A stretch of 64,000 nucleotides of DNA from UBA4744 sp963717135 (GCA_963717135.1 CAVQVN010000002.1:248001-312000), one strand, 5' to 3'. Counted from the first letter of the stretch, positions 26,618 through 35,780 are shown. Notes: generated by a model not told the origin, from the letters alone. Made by a program: numbers and translations.

Positions 26618-27079
26618 TTATTCGCAGTCGCGGCAGATGAGTTTCCGCTTGTTGGCGAGTTGGCTGGTCCGCTTCACGAGGAAACACGAGGAACACACGA
26701 ACTCGTCGCCGCGAGCTTCTTGAGCGCCGATGTTCAAGGCCAGCTCGGCCCGACGGATCTCGCGCATCTCGGCGGCCTCGTCAATCAACAGGGAATCCTC
26801 GGCTTCCTCGGCGAGCAGCTCGAGCTCTTCGGCCTCGAGCTCATCGAGAGCTTCGTCGGTTTCGTCATCGGTCTCCGGGTCTTCATCCTCGACGCCGTCC
26901 ACGTCGGCTTCGTCATCTACAACCAGATCGACGTCGTCGACATCATCGAGAATCGCGTCATCGACGTCGTCGACATCATCGAGAATGGCATCGTCGACGT
27001 CAATATCCTCGTCGGGATCGACGTCCTCATCTTCGACTATGACATCCGATTCTTCGAGCGCCTCATCCTTGCGGGCCAT
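26618..27079 (-). CDS. DUF4193 protein with expanded acidic region
   Basis: 153 aa from ATG 27079, preceded by GGAGGAGAC. The C-terminus has the DUF4193 zinc-ribbon-like signature DEFVCSSCFLVKRTSQLAN...CRDC. This family is characteristic of Actinobacteria, and its members are about 100 aa. Here the middle is longer and extremely acidic, with an 11-residue repeat built on DAILDDVDDVD. A TATACT box lies about 30 nt upstream. Function unknown; a nucleic-acid-mimic or protein-binding role is only a guess. Confidence 0.88.
   Translation of the reverse strand: MARKDEALEESDVIVEDEDVDPDEDIDVDDAILDDVDDVDDAILDDVDDVDLVVDDEADVDGVEDEDPETDDETDEALDELEAEELELLAEEAEDSLLIDEAAEMREIRRAELALNIGAQEARGDEFVCSSCFLVKRTSQLANKRKLICRDCE
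26927..26992. repeat. Two 33-bp direct repeats inside the DUF4193 gene
   Basis: Units 26927-26959 and 26960-26992 match at 31 of 33 positions (differences only in the last third) and keep the reading frame, each giving 11 residues. A partial third unit follows. Strand slippage could change the length of the acidic tract. Confidence 0.85.
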
Positions 27080-27148
27080 GTCTCCTCCGGTTCCAAAGCG
27101 GCGGGAGTATACCCGCCCGGCCGTTCGGCGGCGCCTCCCGGCGGTCAC

Positions 27149-28033
27149 TTAGATCTTTATCCTGATGGCCCCCGGCAGAACCTCGCCCTCTACCCGGCCC
27201 GAGCCGAAAAACTCCCCGTCGGCCTCAACCGGCCACTGCGGATCGGTATCCAGAGTGAAGCGGTCCGCCGTGAATCTTCGGACTCTCCGGTCGTTGAGAT
27301 GATCACCGTTCTTGGCGCGCCACCATAGCCGCGGAACGTCCCGCTTCGGGGCGTTGAACACCTGGATATCGAACAGCCCATCCTTAACCGTCGCGCGGGG
27401 AGCAATATTCCATCCTCCTCCGAAGAATTGAGCATTGCCGAACACCACCAGCAGAGCAGGGCCCTCGTAAGTTCGTCCGCCGGCCGCCAGGTGGATTTCC
27501 GCCTCAGGGAACCTCGGGTACACGAGGGCCAATGCCACGTGGTATCGGGCCGAGCCCAGCCAGCGCGGGAGACGCTCGGCTCGTTGCACCAGCGCGGCGA
27601 GCACCCCGGCATCGGCCACGTTGATGAAGTGCCGTTCTCCCCAACTGCCCCTCAGGACACCGACATCAGCCAGATAAACCTCATCGCCTCCCAGGTGCCG
27701 AGCAGCATCCTCGAGCCGCTGTGAGATCCCGAACGTCCTCACAAAATCCGAACCCGACCCGGCCGGGAGCACCCCCAGCGTCGGCGGATGCGCCCAGCGG
27801 TGTTGCATCAAGGCCCCGACTACCAGATTGATGGTTCCGTCGCCGCCGACCGCCACCACCCGATCGCAGCCGTCGGCCACCGCCTCGTCGATGCACAGCC
27901 GCACCTCCGCCTCGCCGTAAGGAGCGACGATCCTTGCATCGATCTGTTGGGCGTCCAATACGCGGCGGGTTCGCTCTTCAATCTCCCGCCGTCTGCCCGC
28001 ATAAGGATTGGCCACGACCAGCCAGCCGTTCAT
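27149..28033 (-). CDS. Diacylglycerol kinase-like lipid kinase (YegS/DgkB family)
   Basis: 294 aa from ATG 28033, coupled to the helicase stop (ATGA) with GGGAGG upstream. The DAGK catalytic domain shows NPYAGRRR, VAVGGDGTINLVVGAL and LPAGSGSDFVRTFGI. The C-terminal beta domain carries VEADGEFF. Likely phosphorylates diacylglycerol or a related lipid in phospholipid turnover. Confidence 0.9.
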   Translation of the reverse strand: MNGWLVVANPYAGRRREIEERTRRVLDAQQIDARIVAPYGEAEVRLCIDEAVADGCDRVVAVGGDGTINLVVGALMQHRWAHPPTLGVLPAGSGSDFVRTFGISQRLEDAARHLGGDEVYLADVGVLRGSWGERHFINVADAGVLAALVQRAERLPRWLGSARYHVALALVYPRFPEAEIHLAAGGRTYEGPALLVVFGNAQFFGGGWNIAPRATVKDGLFDIQVFNAPKRDVPRLWWRAKNGDHLNDRRVRRFTADRFTLDTDPQWPVEADGEFFGSGRVEGEVLPGAIRIKI

Positions 28034-30579
28034 ATCAAACCTCCCGCCGCCACAACTCCGCGATCGAGCATACGTATCGCGCCGGTGGCCTGCTCCCCGA
28101 GAGCCGGTTCGGCATCTCGAATTTGCCGCAGAAGATCTAGCAACTGCCTGCAAGTCCGGACAAAGTCTCCGGCGGCCAGATCGTCCTTTCCAAGCAAAGC
28201 TTCGAGATCCGCTCCGTGGGCCCAGGCGAAGGCCAATTCGGCAAAACCTCGATGGGGCTCCCGGGTTTCCGGGAGATGACGGCCACGTTCCGCCTTTCGT
28301 AGTGTGTTCGACCGATTGATGAGGTTGTCCCACCTGTGTTCGAGGCGAGCGGTAGGCATCCGACCCTCGACCTGTTCGGCCCGCGGCTCAAACACAAAAC
28401 ATGAGACCAGAGCGGCCGTTTCCGCCGGATCCAGACCCAGCAGTCCACCGTCCGCGATGGTGTGGGCCATGAGCAGATCGAGCTCGTTGTAGATCAATCT
28501 CAGGCCTTCTCCGGCGCTGGTCAACTTCCACCCCTCGACATAACCCCACTCGCCGAGCAAGTCGAGGATCGCATGGAATTCGGCAACCAGACCTTCACCC
28601 TCGACGATGAGTTGGTGTTGAAGACGGGTGACTTCCTTGGCGGCGCGAGCAACCAATCGAGCGGCCTTCACATGATCGGCACGATCAGGACACGAAGCAA
28701 CGGGGTGGTCGAGACTCTCACCGGTCCCCCCGGGTTGCACGCGGTCGGCCGTGGTGGGCCGGAAGTCATGCAAGACCGAGGCGACCATTTGCTGGTAGCC
28801 GGGGTCCCGCGGCCGATAGGGCTTGGGGAGCGAAAGAACTCCTATCCTCACAGTGCCGGGGCTCAGGTCGCCGGCCCGGAATTGGGCGGTAGTTCCCTTC
28901 GCCGACATCACTACGATCCGGTAGGGATCGCCGCCCCGCCATTGCTTGACGACGACATACCGGCCCACCCGTTTCCCGCCGGGAATCTCGATTACGTGAC
29001 CCGGTTGGAGCGTCCGCAGGAACTCACCCACTGCCTTCTTGTGGCCGCTACCTGCTGAAGACCGCAGAACGTCGAGGTATTCCTGTACGTCACCCAGATC
29101 GCAGTGGGCCATGCGCTCGAGGTCGGCCAGCCGCTCCTCTTGTTTGGCCAGAGAGCGACGCAACGACCCGGTGGTGCGCCGCCGTTGATATTGACCGTAT
29201 GAAGCATTGAGCAGGCGCTCGGCTTCAGCCTGGGGATAATTGGCAACCAGATTGGCTGCCATGTTGTAGGTCGGACGGAAACTGGACCGCATCGCATGAG
29301 AGCCGGCCGAGGCAATGCCGGCCACCCGGTCGAATTCGAGAAACCGCGAATAGAGCACGACCCCGTAGCCCTGGTGGTCGATACCCCGGCGGCCCGCCCG
29401 ACCGGTGAGCTGGGTGTAATCACCCGGTCGCAGCACCTCATGAGTCTCCCCCGTGAATCGCGACAGGTTCTCGAGCACGACGGTTTTGGCAGGCATGTTG
29501 ATGCCAAGTGAGAGGGTTTCGGTGGCGAACACGACTCTGATCAACCCCCGTAAGAAAAGTTCTTCGACCGTTTCCTTGAATGCCGGCACCAATCCTGCGT
29601 GGTGCGCTCCGATCCCTGCCTGCAGCTGCGTCAACCAGCGGTCATAGCCGAGCACCGCCAGGTCTTGATGGTCCAGATGGCCGGTCCGCTCCTCGGCATG
29701 GCGGCGGATGGTTTGTCGCTCGTCGCCGGTGGTGAGGTTGACTCCGCTTTCTACAAGACGCGCGGCTGCGTCTTCGCACCCGGCTCTGCTGAAAATGAAG
29801 TAGATGGCCGGGAGCATCTCTGCGGAGGCCAGAGCGGTCACCACCTCACCGCGTCGGGGCGTGGTGTAGCGACGAGAACTGCGTTTGCGAGACAGCATTC
29901 TCACGATGTCCGGGTTGGGTTCCATCCTGCCTTTGCGACGCACCAGCATCTTCTCGATGATCAAGTCGTGGTCGGCGAACCGGTCCTTGACGGCGTAGAG
30001 GCTTTCGAGTGGTACCGGTCGAGTCTCCTCCAGGACGAGTGCCGTTGGGCCGCGCCGGGCCCGCACCCAGTCGGTGAACTCATCGGCATTGGAGACGGTG
30101 GCCGACAGACAGACCAATTGGATGTGGGCCGGGGCGTGAATGATGACCTCTTCCCAAACGGCCCCTCGGAAACGGTCCTGCAGGTAGTGCACTTCGTCGA
30201 GGACCACGGTGTCCAGATCATCGAGAACGCGCGGGTCGGTGTAGATCATGTTCCGTAACACTTCGGTGGTCATCACCACTACGGGCGCCTCGCCGTTGAC
30301 CGAGTTGTCACCGGTGAGAAGTCCGACCCGCTCGGGGCCGTATGCTTCCCGAAAATCGGCGAACTTCTGATTCGAAAGGGCTTTCAGAGGGGTCGTATAG
30401 AATGCTCGCCTTCCCCTTTCGAGAGCCAGGTGGACCGCCACCTCCGCTACCAGAGTCTTGCCCGACCCGGTCGGCGCCGCCACCACTACCGAAGCACCCG
30501 ATTCGATGGCCTCGGCGGCATGTAGTTGGAAAGCATCCGGCCGGAATGGCAGGCCGGCGAAGAAGGTCGTCAAGCTCAT
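28030..30579 (-). CDS. helY: Ski2/Mtr4-like DEAD-box RNA helicase HelY
   Basis: 849 aa superfamily-2 helicase, similar in size to mycobacterial HelY. Walker A APTGSGKTLVAE, DEVH box VLDEVHYLQD, SAT (LSATVSN), and motif VI QLTGRAGRRGID are present. A KOW/arch-like insertion and DSHCT-type C-terminal domain follow. It lies directly after tatC and overlaps it, in the same tatA-tatC-helY order as M. tuberculosis. Role in RNA turnover is inferred from the family. Confidence 0.93.
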   Translation of the reverse strand: MSLTTFFAGLPFRPDAFQLHAAEAIESGASVVVAAPTGSGKTLVAEVAVHLALERGRRAFYTTPLKALSNQKFADFREAYGPERVGLLTGDNSVNGEAPVVVMTTEVLRNMIYTDPRVLDDLDTVVLDEVHYLQDRFRGAVWEEVIIHAPAHIQLVCLSATVSNADEFTDWVRARRGPTALVLEETRPVPLESLYAVKDRFADHDLIIEKMLVRRKGRMEPNPDIVRMLSRKRSSRRYTTPRRGEVVTALASAEMLPAIYFIFSRAGCEDAAARLVESGVNLTTGDERQTIRRHAEERTGHLDHQDLAVLGYDRWLTQLQAGIGAHHAGLVPAFKETVEELFLRGLIRVVFATETLSLGINMPAKTVVLENLSRFTGETHEVLRPGDYTQLTGRAGRRGIDHQGYGVVLYSRFLEFDRVAGIASAGSHAMRSSFRPTYNMAANLVANYPQAEAERLLNASYGQYQRRRTTGSLRRSLAKQEERLADLERMAHCDLGDVQEYLDVLRSSAGSGHKKAVGEFLRTLQPGHVIEIPGGKRVGRYVVVKQWRGGDPYRIVVMSAKGTTAQFRAGDLSPGTVRIGVLSLPKPYRPRDPGYQQMVASVLHDFRPTTADRVQPGGTGESLDHPVASCPDRADHVKAARLVARAAKEVTRLQHQLIVEGEGLVAEFHAILDLLGEWGYVEGWKLTSAGEGLRLIYNELDLLMAHTIADGGLLGLDPAETAALVSCFVFEPRAEQVEGRMPTARLEHRWDNLINRSNTLRKAERGRHLPETREPHRGFAELAFAWAHGADLEALLGKDDLAAGDFVRTCRQLLDLLRQIRDAEPALGEQATGAIRMLDRGVVAAGGLI

Positions 30580-31292
30580 TTCCGAAGGATGAGTTTGACC
30601 AGCCAGAGCGTCACCTCGTAGAGCACGTAAAGCGGGATCGATAGTGCCAATAAGGTCAACGGATCACCGGTTGGAGTCACCACCGCACCCACCACCACGA
30701 TGATCAACACTGCCCAGCGCCTCCCCCTGGCCAGTTGCTGAGATGACAGCAGCCCGGCGGCTGCTGCCGCAAACAAAAACACCGGAAACTCGAACGCCAG
30801 ACCGAAGACCAGCAGGAAACGAAGAGTCAACGAAATGTAACTCCCGACTCCAATGATGGGTTCAAGACCGCTCTGTATGCCAAGCAGGAACTCCAGTCCC
30901 CGTGGCAGGATCAGATAGCCGAACACGACACCGCCGGTGAAAAGCACCGCCAGAGCCATCACAATCGGTACGGTCCATTTACGTTCCCGCGTGGTCAACG
31001 CCGGATTGACAAAGGCCCAGATCTGGTAGAGCAACACCGGGCTGGCCAGCAAGACGCCTCCGAACAGGGCAAGTCGCATCGCAACCGAGAACCCCTCGGT
31101 CACCTGGAACTGGGCAAGGGCGTCGCTGTCGTCTATCGCCCGGCGATAAGGGCTCTCGAGCAGCTCGAACAGCCAGTCACGGAAGAAAAAGGCAACTACC
31201 GCACCGATTGTCAAGGCCGCCGCGCTTTTCACCAATCGCCAGCGGAGCTCTTCGAGGTGTTCGAGGATCGGCTGGCGCCGCTCTTCTGTCAC
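30576..31292 (-). CDS. tatC: Sec-independent protein translocase TatC
   Basis: 238 aa from GTG 31292, overlapping the tatA stop (GTGA); the longer frame upstream belongs to tatA. Six membrane helices, an N-terminal EHLEELRWRL motif that recognises the twin-arginine signal, and FGLAFEFPVFLF are typical TatC features. It forms the receptor of the Tat export system with the TatA/B protein encoded immediately upstream. Confidence 0.96.
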   Translation of the reverse strand: MTEERRQPILEHLEELRWRLVKSAAALTIGAVVAFFFRDWLFELLESPYRRAIDDSDALAQFQVTEGFSVAMRLALFGGVLLASPVLLYQIWAFVNPALTTRERKWTVPIVMALAVLFTGGVVFGYLILPRGLEFLLGIQSGLEPIIGVGSYISLTLRFLLVFGLAFEFPVFLFAAAAAGLLSSQQLARGRRWAVLIIVVVGAVVTPTGDPLTLLALSIPLYVLYEVTLWLVKLILRK

Positions 31293-31648
31293 TCCGCCTC
31301 CTTGGGTGTTTCGGGCGGGTCCGGTGGCTTGTCGGCCAGAGCCTCTTGGGGAGACGGGCCGACCACCGGAGGTGGACCGACCCATTCAACGGATCGCTTG
31401 ACGTCGTCGCCGATTGCCTTCAGATCTCCTTGGGCTTTGTCAAGATCGGCCTTCACTTCTTTGAAAGGTTCTTTGATCTCGGCGACTTCTTTGTCGAGTC
31501 CTCGCCGAAACTCGCCGGCCGTCTTGCGGATCTCCCGCGCCCATTCGCCGGCCTTGCGGGCCAGGTCGGGTAGTCGCTGAGGGCCAAACACGACCAGCGC
31601 GATCAGCAGAATGGTGATGAGTTCGGTGAAGCTAATGGAGTCGAACAT
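31289..31648 (-). CDS. tatA: Twin-arginine translocase subunit TatA/TatB
   Basis: 119 aa with one N-terminal membrane helix (ELITILLIALVVFGPQRLP), the FGPxRLP hinge, an amphipathic helix (DLARKAGEWAREIRKTAG) and a charged, Pro-rich tail. The length and the Glu in the membrane helix lean to TatB, but the tatA-tatC-helY order matches the actinobacterial tatA locus. Both names are possible. Confidence 0.92.
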   Translation of the reverse strand: MFDSISFTELITILLIALVVFGPQRLPDLARKAGEWAREIRKTAGEFRRGLDKEVAEIKEPFKEVKADLDKAQGDLKAIGDDVKRSVEWVGPPPVVGPSPQEALADKPPDPPETPKEAE

Positions 31649-31744
31649 CTCGCTGGCGACTGGCGGGGAAGGATGTCACGCCGGAAGTGTATCTGAACGC
31701 CGTCCGAGCAATATGGTGCCACTCGAGCAGCCTCACTGTTTTAT

Positions 31745-31757
31745 CCGGAAATTCCGG
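31745..31757. promoter_or_regulatory. Perfect palindrome upstream of tatA
   Basis: CCGGAA-A-TTCCGG, a 6-bp inverted repeat around one base, about 100 nt before the tatA start. It could be an operator or simply chance. The rest of 31649-31805 shows nothing recognisable. Confidence 0.25.
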
Positions 31758-31805
31758 CATCTCAATCTGAATAGGCGAGTGAAAGCGATGATCGACATCC
31801 CGAAG

Positions 31806-31940
31806 TCAGAGTTCGCTGCAGATGTCTATCGCCAACTGGTTTGCGACGCCACCGACCAGCGTTGTGTATGTCAATAGGCCGGCAATAACTGTCAGATACA
31901 AGGCCGCCGGCCAGGCGGCGATGGTAGGCGGCTTACTCAT
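31806..31940 (-). CDS. Possible small membrane protein
   Basis: 44-aa frame starting MSKPPTIAAWP with one hydrophobic helix (AALYLTVIAGLLTYTTLVG) and a short tail. It occupies the otherwise empty 430-nt stretch between the zinc-ribbon gene and tatA. No clear ribosome-binding site is seen, so the call rests on membrane-like composition only. Confidence 0.35.
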   Translation of the reverse strand: MSKPPTIAAWPAALYLTVIAGLLTYTTLVGGVANQLAIDICSEL

Positions 31941-32077
31941 CAGAGTGATTCTTTGGGGTCGAGTCGTGTTCTTCGAGGCCACAACACTCGGTCGGGATTT
32001 CGGGGCGTTCGTGGAGAGGGAGCGCCGAAACCGTTGGTCCAACCCGGGCCGCCGGCCGGACTTCCCGGCGTTGAGCC

Positions 32078-32380
32078 TCAGTAGCTGAGTAACCGGAGGA
32101 GATCCTCTTCGCTGTCGAGTCGGCGGGCAAAAGCATCGATCTCGGCTTCAGTAATCGGGTTCTCTATAGGTGAGGGCGTGACGACTTCGTAGCTGACGCC
32201 GGTGGCGAGCAGCACATTCACCACGCGGGGATTGGCGGGACGGCGCTGGATTCCGATACACCTCGGGCAGGTGAACAAGTAGACGCCTGATTCCTGAGTC
32301 GGATTGAGTTCGAGGGACAGGTCGCCGGGTTCGAGCTCTATGTCTCCGCACCGTTCACATGTCGTCTTGATGGTGGTCAT
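32078..32380 (-). CDS. Zinc-ribbon protein of unknown function
   Basis: 100 aa with GGAG 8 nt before the ATG. Two cysteine pairs, CERCG near residue 8 and CPRC near residue 38, form a zinc-ribbon-like N-terminal half; the C-terminal half is helical and acidic (DAFARRLDSEEDLLRLL). Proteins of this kind are common in Actinobacteria near tat and paf genes but have no assigned job. Confidence 0.75.
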   Translation of the reverse strand: MTTIKTTCERCGDIELEPGDLSLELNPTQESGVYLFTCPRCIGIQRRPANPRVVNVLLATGVSYEVVTPSPIENPITEAEIDAFARRLDSEEDLLRLLSY

Positions 32381-32484
32381 TCGGGTTCTCCGCTAACCGC
32401 TTCGTACACACACGAGTTATCGGTAGGAGAACCGACCGCCTGAAGGGGCTATTGCTAAATAGTCCGTCCGCACTAGTTCGAACG

Positions 32485-33414
32485 TCAATGCCCCCGATAC
32501 CGGGTCAGGATGCGGTGGCGTAGATCTTGTAGCGCCGCCTCGGTTTCAGGCCCGGCAACCAGTTTGGCATCCGCTCCCAGGCGAAGTAGCAACCGGGCTG
32601 CCACCGACGGATCGGCGGCGGAGAACTCGATCAGCATCTCTATACCTGAATCCGACAGAACTTCCACCGGGTAGTACTCGGCCACCCATCGGGCCCGTTC
32701 TCCGAGTCGGATGGTGGCCCGGACATCATCCTCCGACGGTGTATATCGGACTTCGGGCGGCGGTGGCTCTGGCGGCGGAGTAAAGGAGTCGTCGGTCGGT
32801 CGGGCTTCCTGGATGCGATCAACCCGGAAGACCCGCTCGCTTCCGACGGTCCGGCAGAATCCGGATAAATACCAATTGCCCAGTGTTGAGAACACCGACC
32901 AAGGCTCGACCAGGCGTTGGCGGGTCTCGCCTTTCCCAAGTGACGTGTAGGTCAGCGCAATGACCCGGCCCTCCGAGACTCCCTGCCTCAGGAGTTGAAC
33001 CAGCGCCGACTCGCCGGCCAGATCCACCACCACCGCCTCATCGGCATCGAAGCCAAGAGCCGATGCCAGTTTGCGGAGCGCTCCCTCGAGAGCCTCCGGA
33101 GCTTGCTCGGTGCTCACCAACGCCGAACCCGAAGCCAACAGGCCCAGTGCTTCCGCGGGCGTCAGGCGCAACGGGCGAGAAAAGTACTCGGCCATATCGA
33201 CGATCACTTCGTCGTTCTCGACGTAGGCCACCATGAGGTCGCCCGGTCCGTAACCGGGCAACCCGCAGACGAATACCAGATTGAGGTCCTCGAGCAATTC
33301 ACGTTCCGTGTATCCGAAACGTCGACAAACCTCTTCGACTGCGGCCCCCTGATTGGCGATCACCCAAGGAACCATCGAGAGGATGCGAGTGAGCCGGCGG
33401 GCGGTCTTACTCAT
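32485..33414 (-). CDS. pafC: WYL-domain transcription regulator PafC
   Basis: 309 aa from ATG 33414, overlapping the pafB stop by 8 nt. An N-terminal winged-helix segment (RLTRILSMVPWVIANQGAAVEEVCRRFGY) precedes a WYL domain (VIALTYTSLGKG...RLVEPWSVFSTLGNWYLSGFC). With PafB it forms the PafBC activator that controls the mycobacterial DNA-damage response. The gene order pafA-pafB-pafC is kept here. Confidence 0.92.
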   Translation of the reverse strand: MSKTARRLTRILSMVPWVIANQGAAVEEVCRRFGYTERELLEDLNLVFVCGLPGYGPGDLMVAYVENDEVIVDMAEYFSRPLRLTPAEALGLLASGSALVSTEQAPEALEGALRKLASALGFDADEAVVVDLAGESALVQLLRQGVSEGRVIALTYTSLGKGETRQRLVEPWSVFSTLGNWYLSGFCRTVGSERVFRVDRIQEARPTDDSFTPPPEPPPPEVRYTPSEDDVRATIRLGERARWVAEYYPVEVLSDSGIEMLIEFSAADPSVAARLLLRLGADAKLVAGPETEAALQDLRHRILTRYRGH

Positions 33415-34327
33415 CGCCCGAACTCTCAACCAGCTCTACCAACTGGGTACGCAGCTCGGCCGGCCCGATGATTTCGGCATGCTCCTCGAACGCCAGCAGC
33501 CACCCGATGAACGCCGCCGGATTCGCAACCCGAATCCTCGCCTCGAGGCTTCCGTCCGGTTGCTCGACGGCCGGTTCGGCGAGCTGCCGTTTGGCCCACC
33601 AGGCCACTTCGGCGTCGAACCGAACAACAGCTTCGAGATCGTCGTCGCCGGCTTGCCAGGGAAGAGAAGGCAGAGCGTCGCGGATGCGAAACCCGGCCGG
33701 ACGTTGGAAGCTCTGTGCCGGGCCTTCTACGGCGAAACCAGACCCCCGATCCACCCGGTAGGCACGCACCTCTTTGCCATCGGATGCCGCCAAATACCAG
33801 TGGCCCCGCTGATGCAGGAGGCCGTACGGGTGGACCCGGCGCCTCCGACCCCGATAATCAAAGGTGAGGACCCGCCGCTCGGTGATGGCTTCGAATGCCA
33901 CCGCCAGCGGAGCCGCCGATTCGCCCAGATCGGCTGCCAGCGGTTCCCCGGCTCCAGACATCGCTCCGCCTCCAAGCTTCAGCAGCGCTTCGGGTCCGGA
34001 AGGTTGTCCGCCCAAACGAATCACCTGGGCGGACAACCACAGGGCCGCCCGTTCCTCGTCGGTCAGCCCCGGATCGGGAAGCTCGTATTCATCGCGGTTG
34101 ATGACATACCCGAACTCAACTTCCCATGCGTCGGTGGGTCGCAATTCGAGAGGGATGCCCATGTTGCGAAGCAAGTCTTTGTCACGCTCAAACATGCGGC
34201 GGAAGGCTTCATCATTGTCCTGGTCGTAACCCGCGACGGTGTTCCGGATCTCATCGGCCGAGACCGGCCGACCGGAGGTCAGCAGAAAGGCCAGAAGGTT
34301 GAGAAGACGTTCGATGACACGTTTCAT
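33407..34327 (-). CDS. pafB: WYL-domain transcription regulator PafB
   Basis: 306 aa. N-terminal winged helix (VIERLLNLLAFLLTSGRPVSADEIRNTVAGY), then a WYL domain (VLTFDYRGRRRRVHPYGLLHQRGHWYLAASD). It is the partner of PafC. It is separated from pafA by a 96-nt gap that holds a heptad repeat, so it may have its own promoter; a TACACT box lies 10 nt before its ATG. Confidence 0.92.
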   Translation of the reverse strand: MKRVIERLLNLLAFLLTSGRPVSADEIRNTVAGYDQDNDEAFRRMFERDKDLLRNMGIPLELRPTDAWEVEFGYVINRDEYELPDPGLTDEERAALWLSAQVIRLGGQPSGPEALLKLGGGAMSGAGEPLAADLGESAAPLAVAFEAITERRVLTFDYRGRRRRVHPYGLLHQRGHWYLAASDGKEVRAYRVDRGSGFAVEGPAQSFQRPAGFRIRDALPSLPWQAGDDDLEAVVRFDAEVAWWAKRQLAEPAVEQPDGSLEARIRVANPAAFIGWLLAFEEHAEIIGPAELRTQLVELVESSGDE

Positions 34328-34393
34328 GGTCGCGGTAAGTGTATGGGTAGTCGGAGCACGCGAGAAGGATCACGAAAAGAGTTGGATCCGAAA

Positions 34394-34421
34394 ACTGACT
34401 ACTGATAACTGATGACCGATG
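34394..34421. repeat. Heptameric tandem repeat between pafB and pafA
   Basis: Four 7-bp units in a row: ACTGACT, ACTGATA, ACTGATG, ACCGATG. The array ends 2 nt before the pafA stop codon. It resembles the short tandemly repeated (STRR-like) heptamers known in cyanobacteria and recurs at 41583. Confidence 0.75.
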
Positions 34422-34423
34422 AT

Positions 34424-35780
34424 TCAAAGACTTGCTATCAGCCTCTCCACCCGTTCATCGATCGCCTTGAACGGGTCCTTGCACAACACCGTACGTTGGG
34501 CCTGGTCGTTGAGTTTCAAGTGCACCCAGTCCACGGTGAAGTCCCGCTTCTTGGCCTTGGCGGCCTTGATAAACTCGCCTCGCAACCGCGCCCGGGTGGT
34601 TTGGGGAGGCCTTTCCACTGCATCACTAATCGCGTCGTCCGTGACGACCCGGTCGACCAAACCCTTGCGCTGCAGCAAGTAGAACAGGCCACGGTCCACG
34701 TTGACGTCGTGATAGGAAAGGTCGAGGAGAGCGATCTTCGGGTCGGAGAGCAACAGGCCCCCTCGGGCCCGATACCGATCGATGAGGCGGAACTTCGCCA
34801 CCCAATCGACCTCCCGCTCGAGGGTCATGGGGTCCTTCTCCAGACCCGTCAGAAGGTGCTCCCACATTTCGACGGCTTGCTGCACCAGAGGAGGGAATCC
34901 GGGGCTGCGGCTGTACCGAATGGCCCGATCGAGGTATTCCCACTGAATATCCAGAGCCGACAACTCTCGCCCGTTGGCCAGCCGGATCTTGCGACGGCAG
35001 GCGACGTCGTGGCTGATCTCACGGATGGCCCGGATCGGATTCTCCAGACTGAGATCACGAAATACGACATTGTCTTCAAGCATCTGCAGCAAAGCCGCGA
35101 CCGTCCCTACTTTCACGAACGTTGCATACTCGGACATATTCGAATCCCCGGCTATCACATGCAGGCGACGAAACCGTTCGGCGTCCGCATGGGGCTCATC
35201 ACGGGTGTTGATAATGGGACGGCTGCGGGTCGTGGCCGAGGAGACGCCCTCCCAGATGTGCTCGGCTCGCTGCGCAATGCTGTAGACGGTGCCACGCGCC
35301 GTTTGCAGGAGTTTCCCGGCCCCTGTAAAGATCTGACGGGTAACCAGGAAGGGGATCAACGTCTCGACGATTACCTGGAAGTCACCATGCCGCCCGACCA
35401 GGTAGTTCTCATGGCATCCGTACGAATTACCGGCTGAGTCGGTGTTGTTCTTGAATAGGAAGATCTCACCGCGGATCCCTTCTTCAGCCAGACGTTCCTC
35501 GGCCGAAGTCACAAGACCTTCCAGGATGCGCTCCCCACCCTTGTCATGGGCAACGACGTCGTAGATGCTGTCACATTCAGGCGTGGCATATTCAGGGTGG
35601 CTGCCCACATCGAGATAGAGACGGGCGCCGTTCTCCAGGAAGACGTTCGAGGACCGGCCCCAACTCACCACTCGTCGGAAGAGGTAACGAGCGACTTCGT
35701 CCGGGCTGAGACGGCGCTGCCCGCGGCAGAGTACAGGTCACCCCATACTCGTTCTCAATGCCGAAGATCCTTCGCTCCAT
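34424..35780 (-). CDS. pafA: Pup-protein ligase PafA, reading frame broken by one base
   Basis: Joins Pup to substrate lysines using ATP. The N-terminus MERRIFGIENEYGVTCT is in one frame from ATG 35780. The rest (GQRRLSPDEVARYLFRRVV... to residue about 450, ending ERLIASL) continues in the +1 frame. A single extra base near 35723-35727 (in CTGCCGCGGG, expected CTGCGCGGG) explains the break. Frame 1 would stop at 35592, and the next usable start in the correct frame is GTG 35671, which would lose the essential N-terminal Glu. Either an assembly/sequence error or a true mutation. It appears leaderless. Confidence 0.93.

Noticed and set aside
26060..27328. 422-aa plus-strand frame
   Set aside because: Antisense to the GT2 and DUF4193 genes, whose motifs are unmistakable; the run of V, D and I comes from the acidic repeat read backwards.
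34394..34421. CRISPR array
   Set aside because: Units are 7 bp with no spacers; no cas genes are present in the window.
35720..35730. Programmed +1 frameshift in pafA
   Set aside because: No slippery codon, stop-codon pause or conserved signal is seen, and PafA in other species needs none; an indel explains the sequence better.
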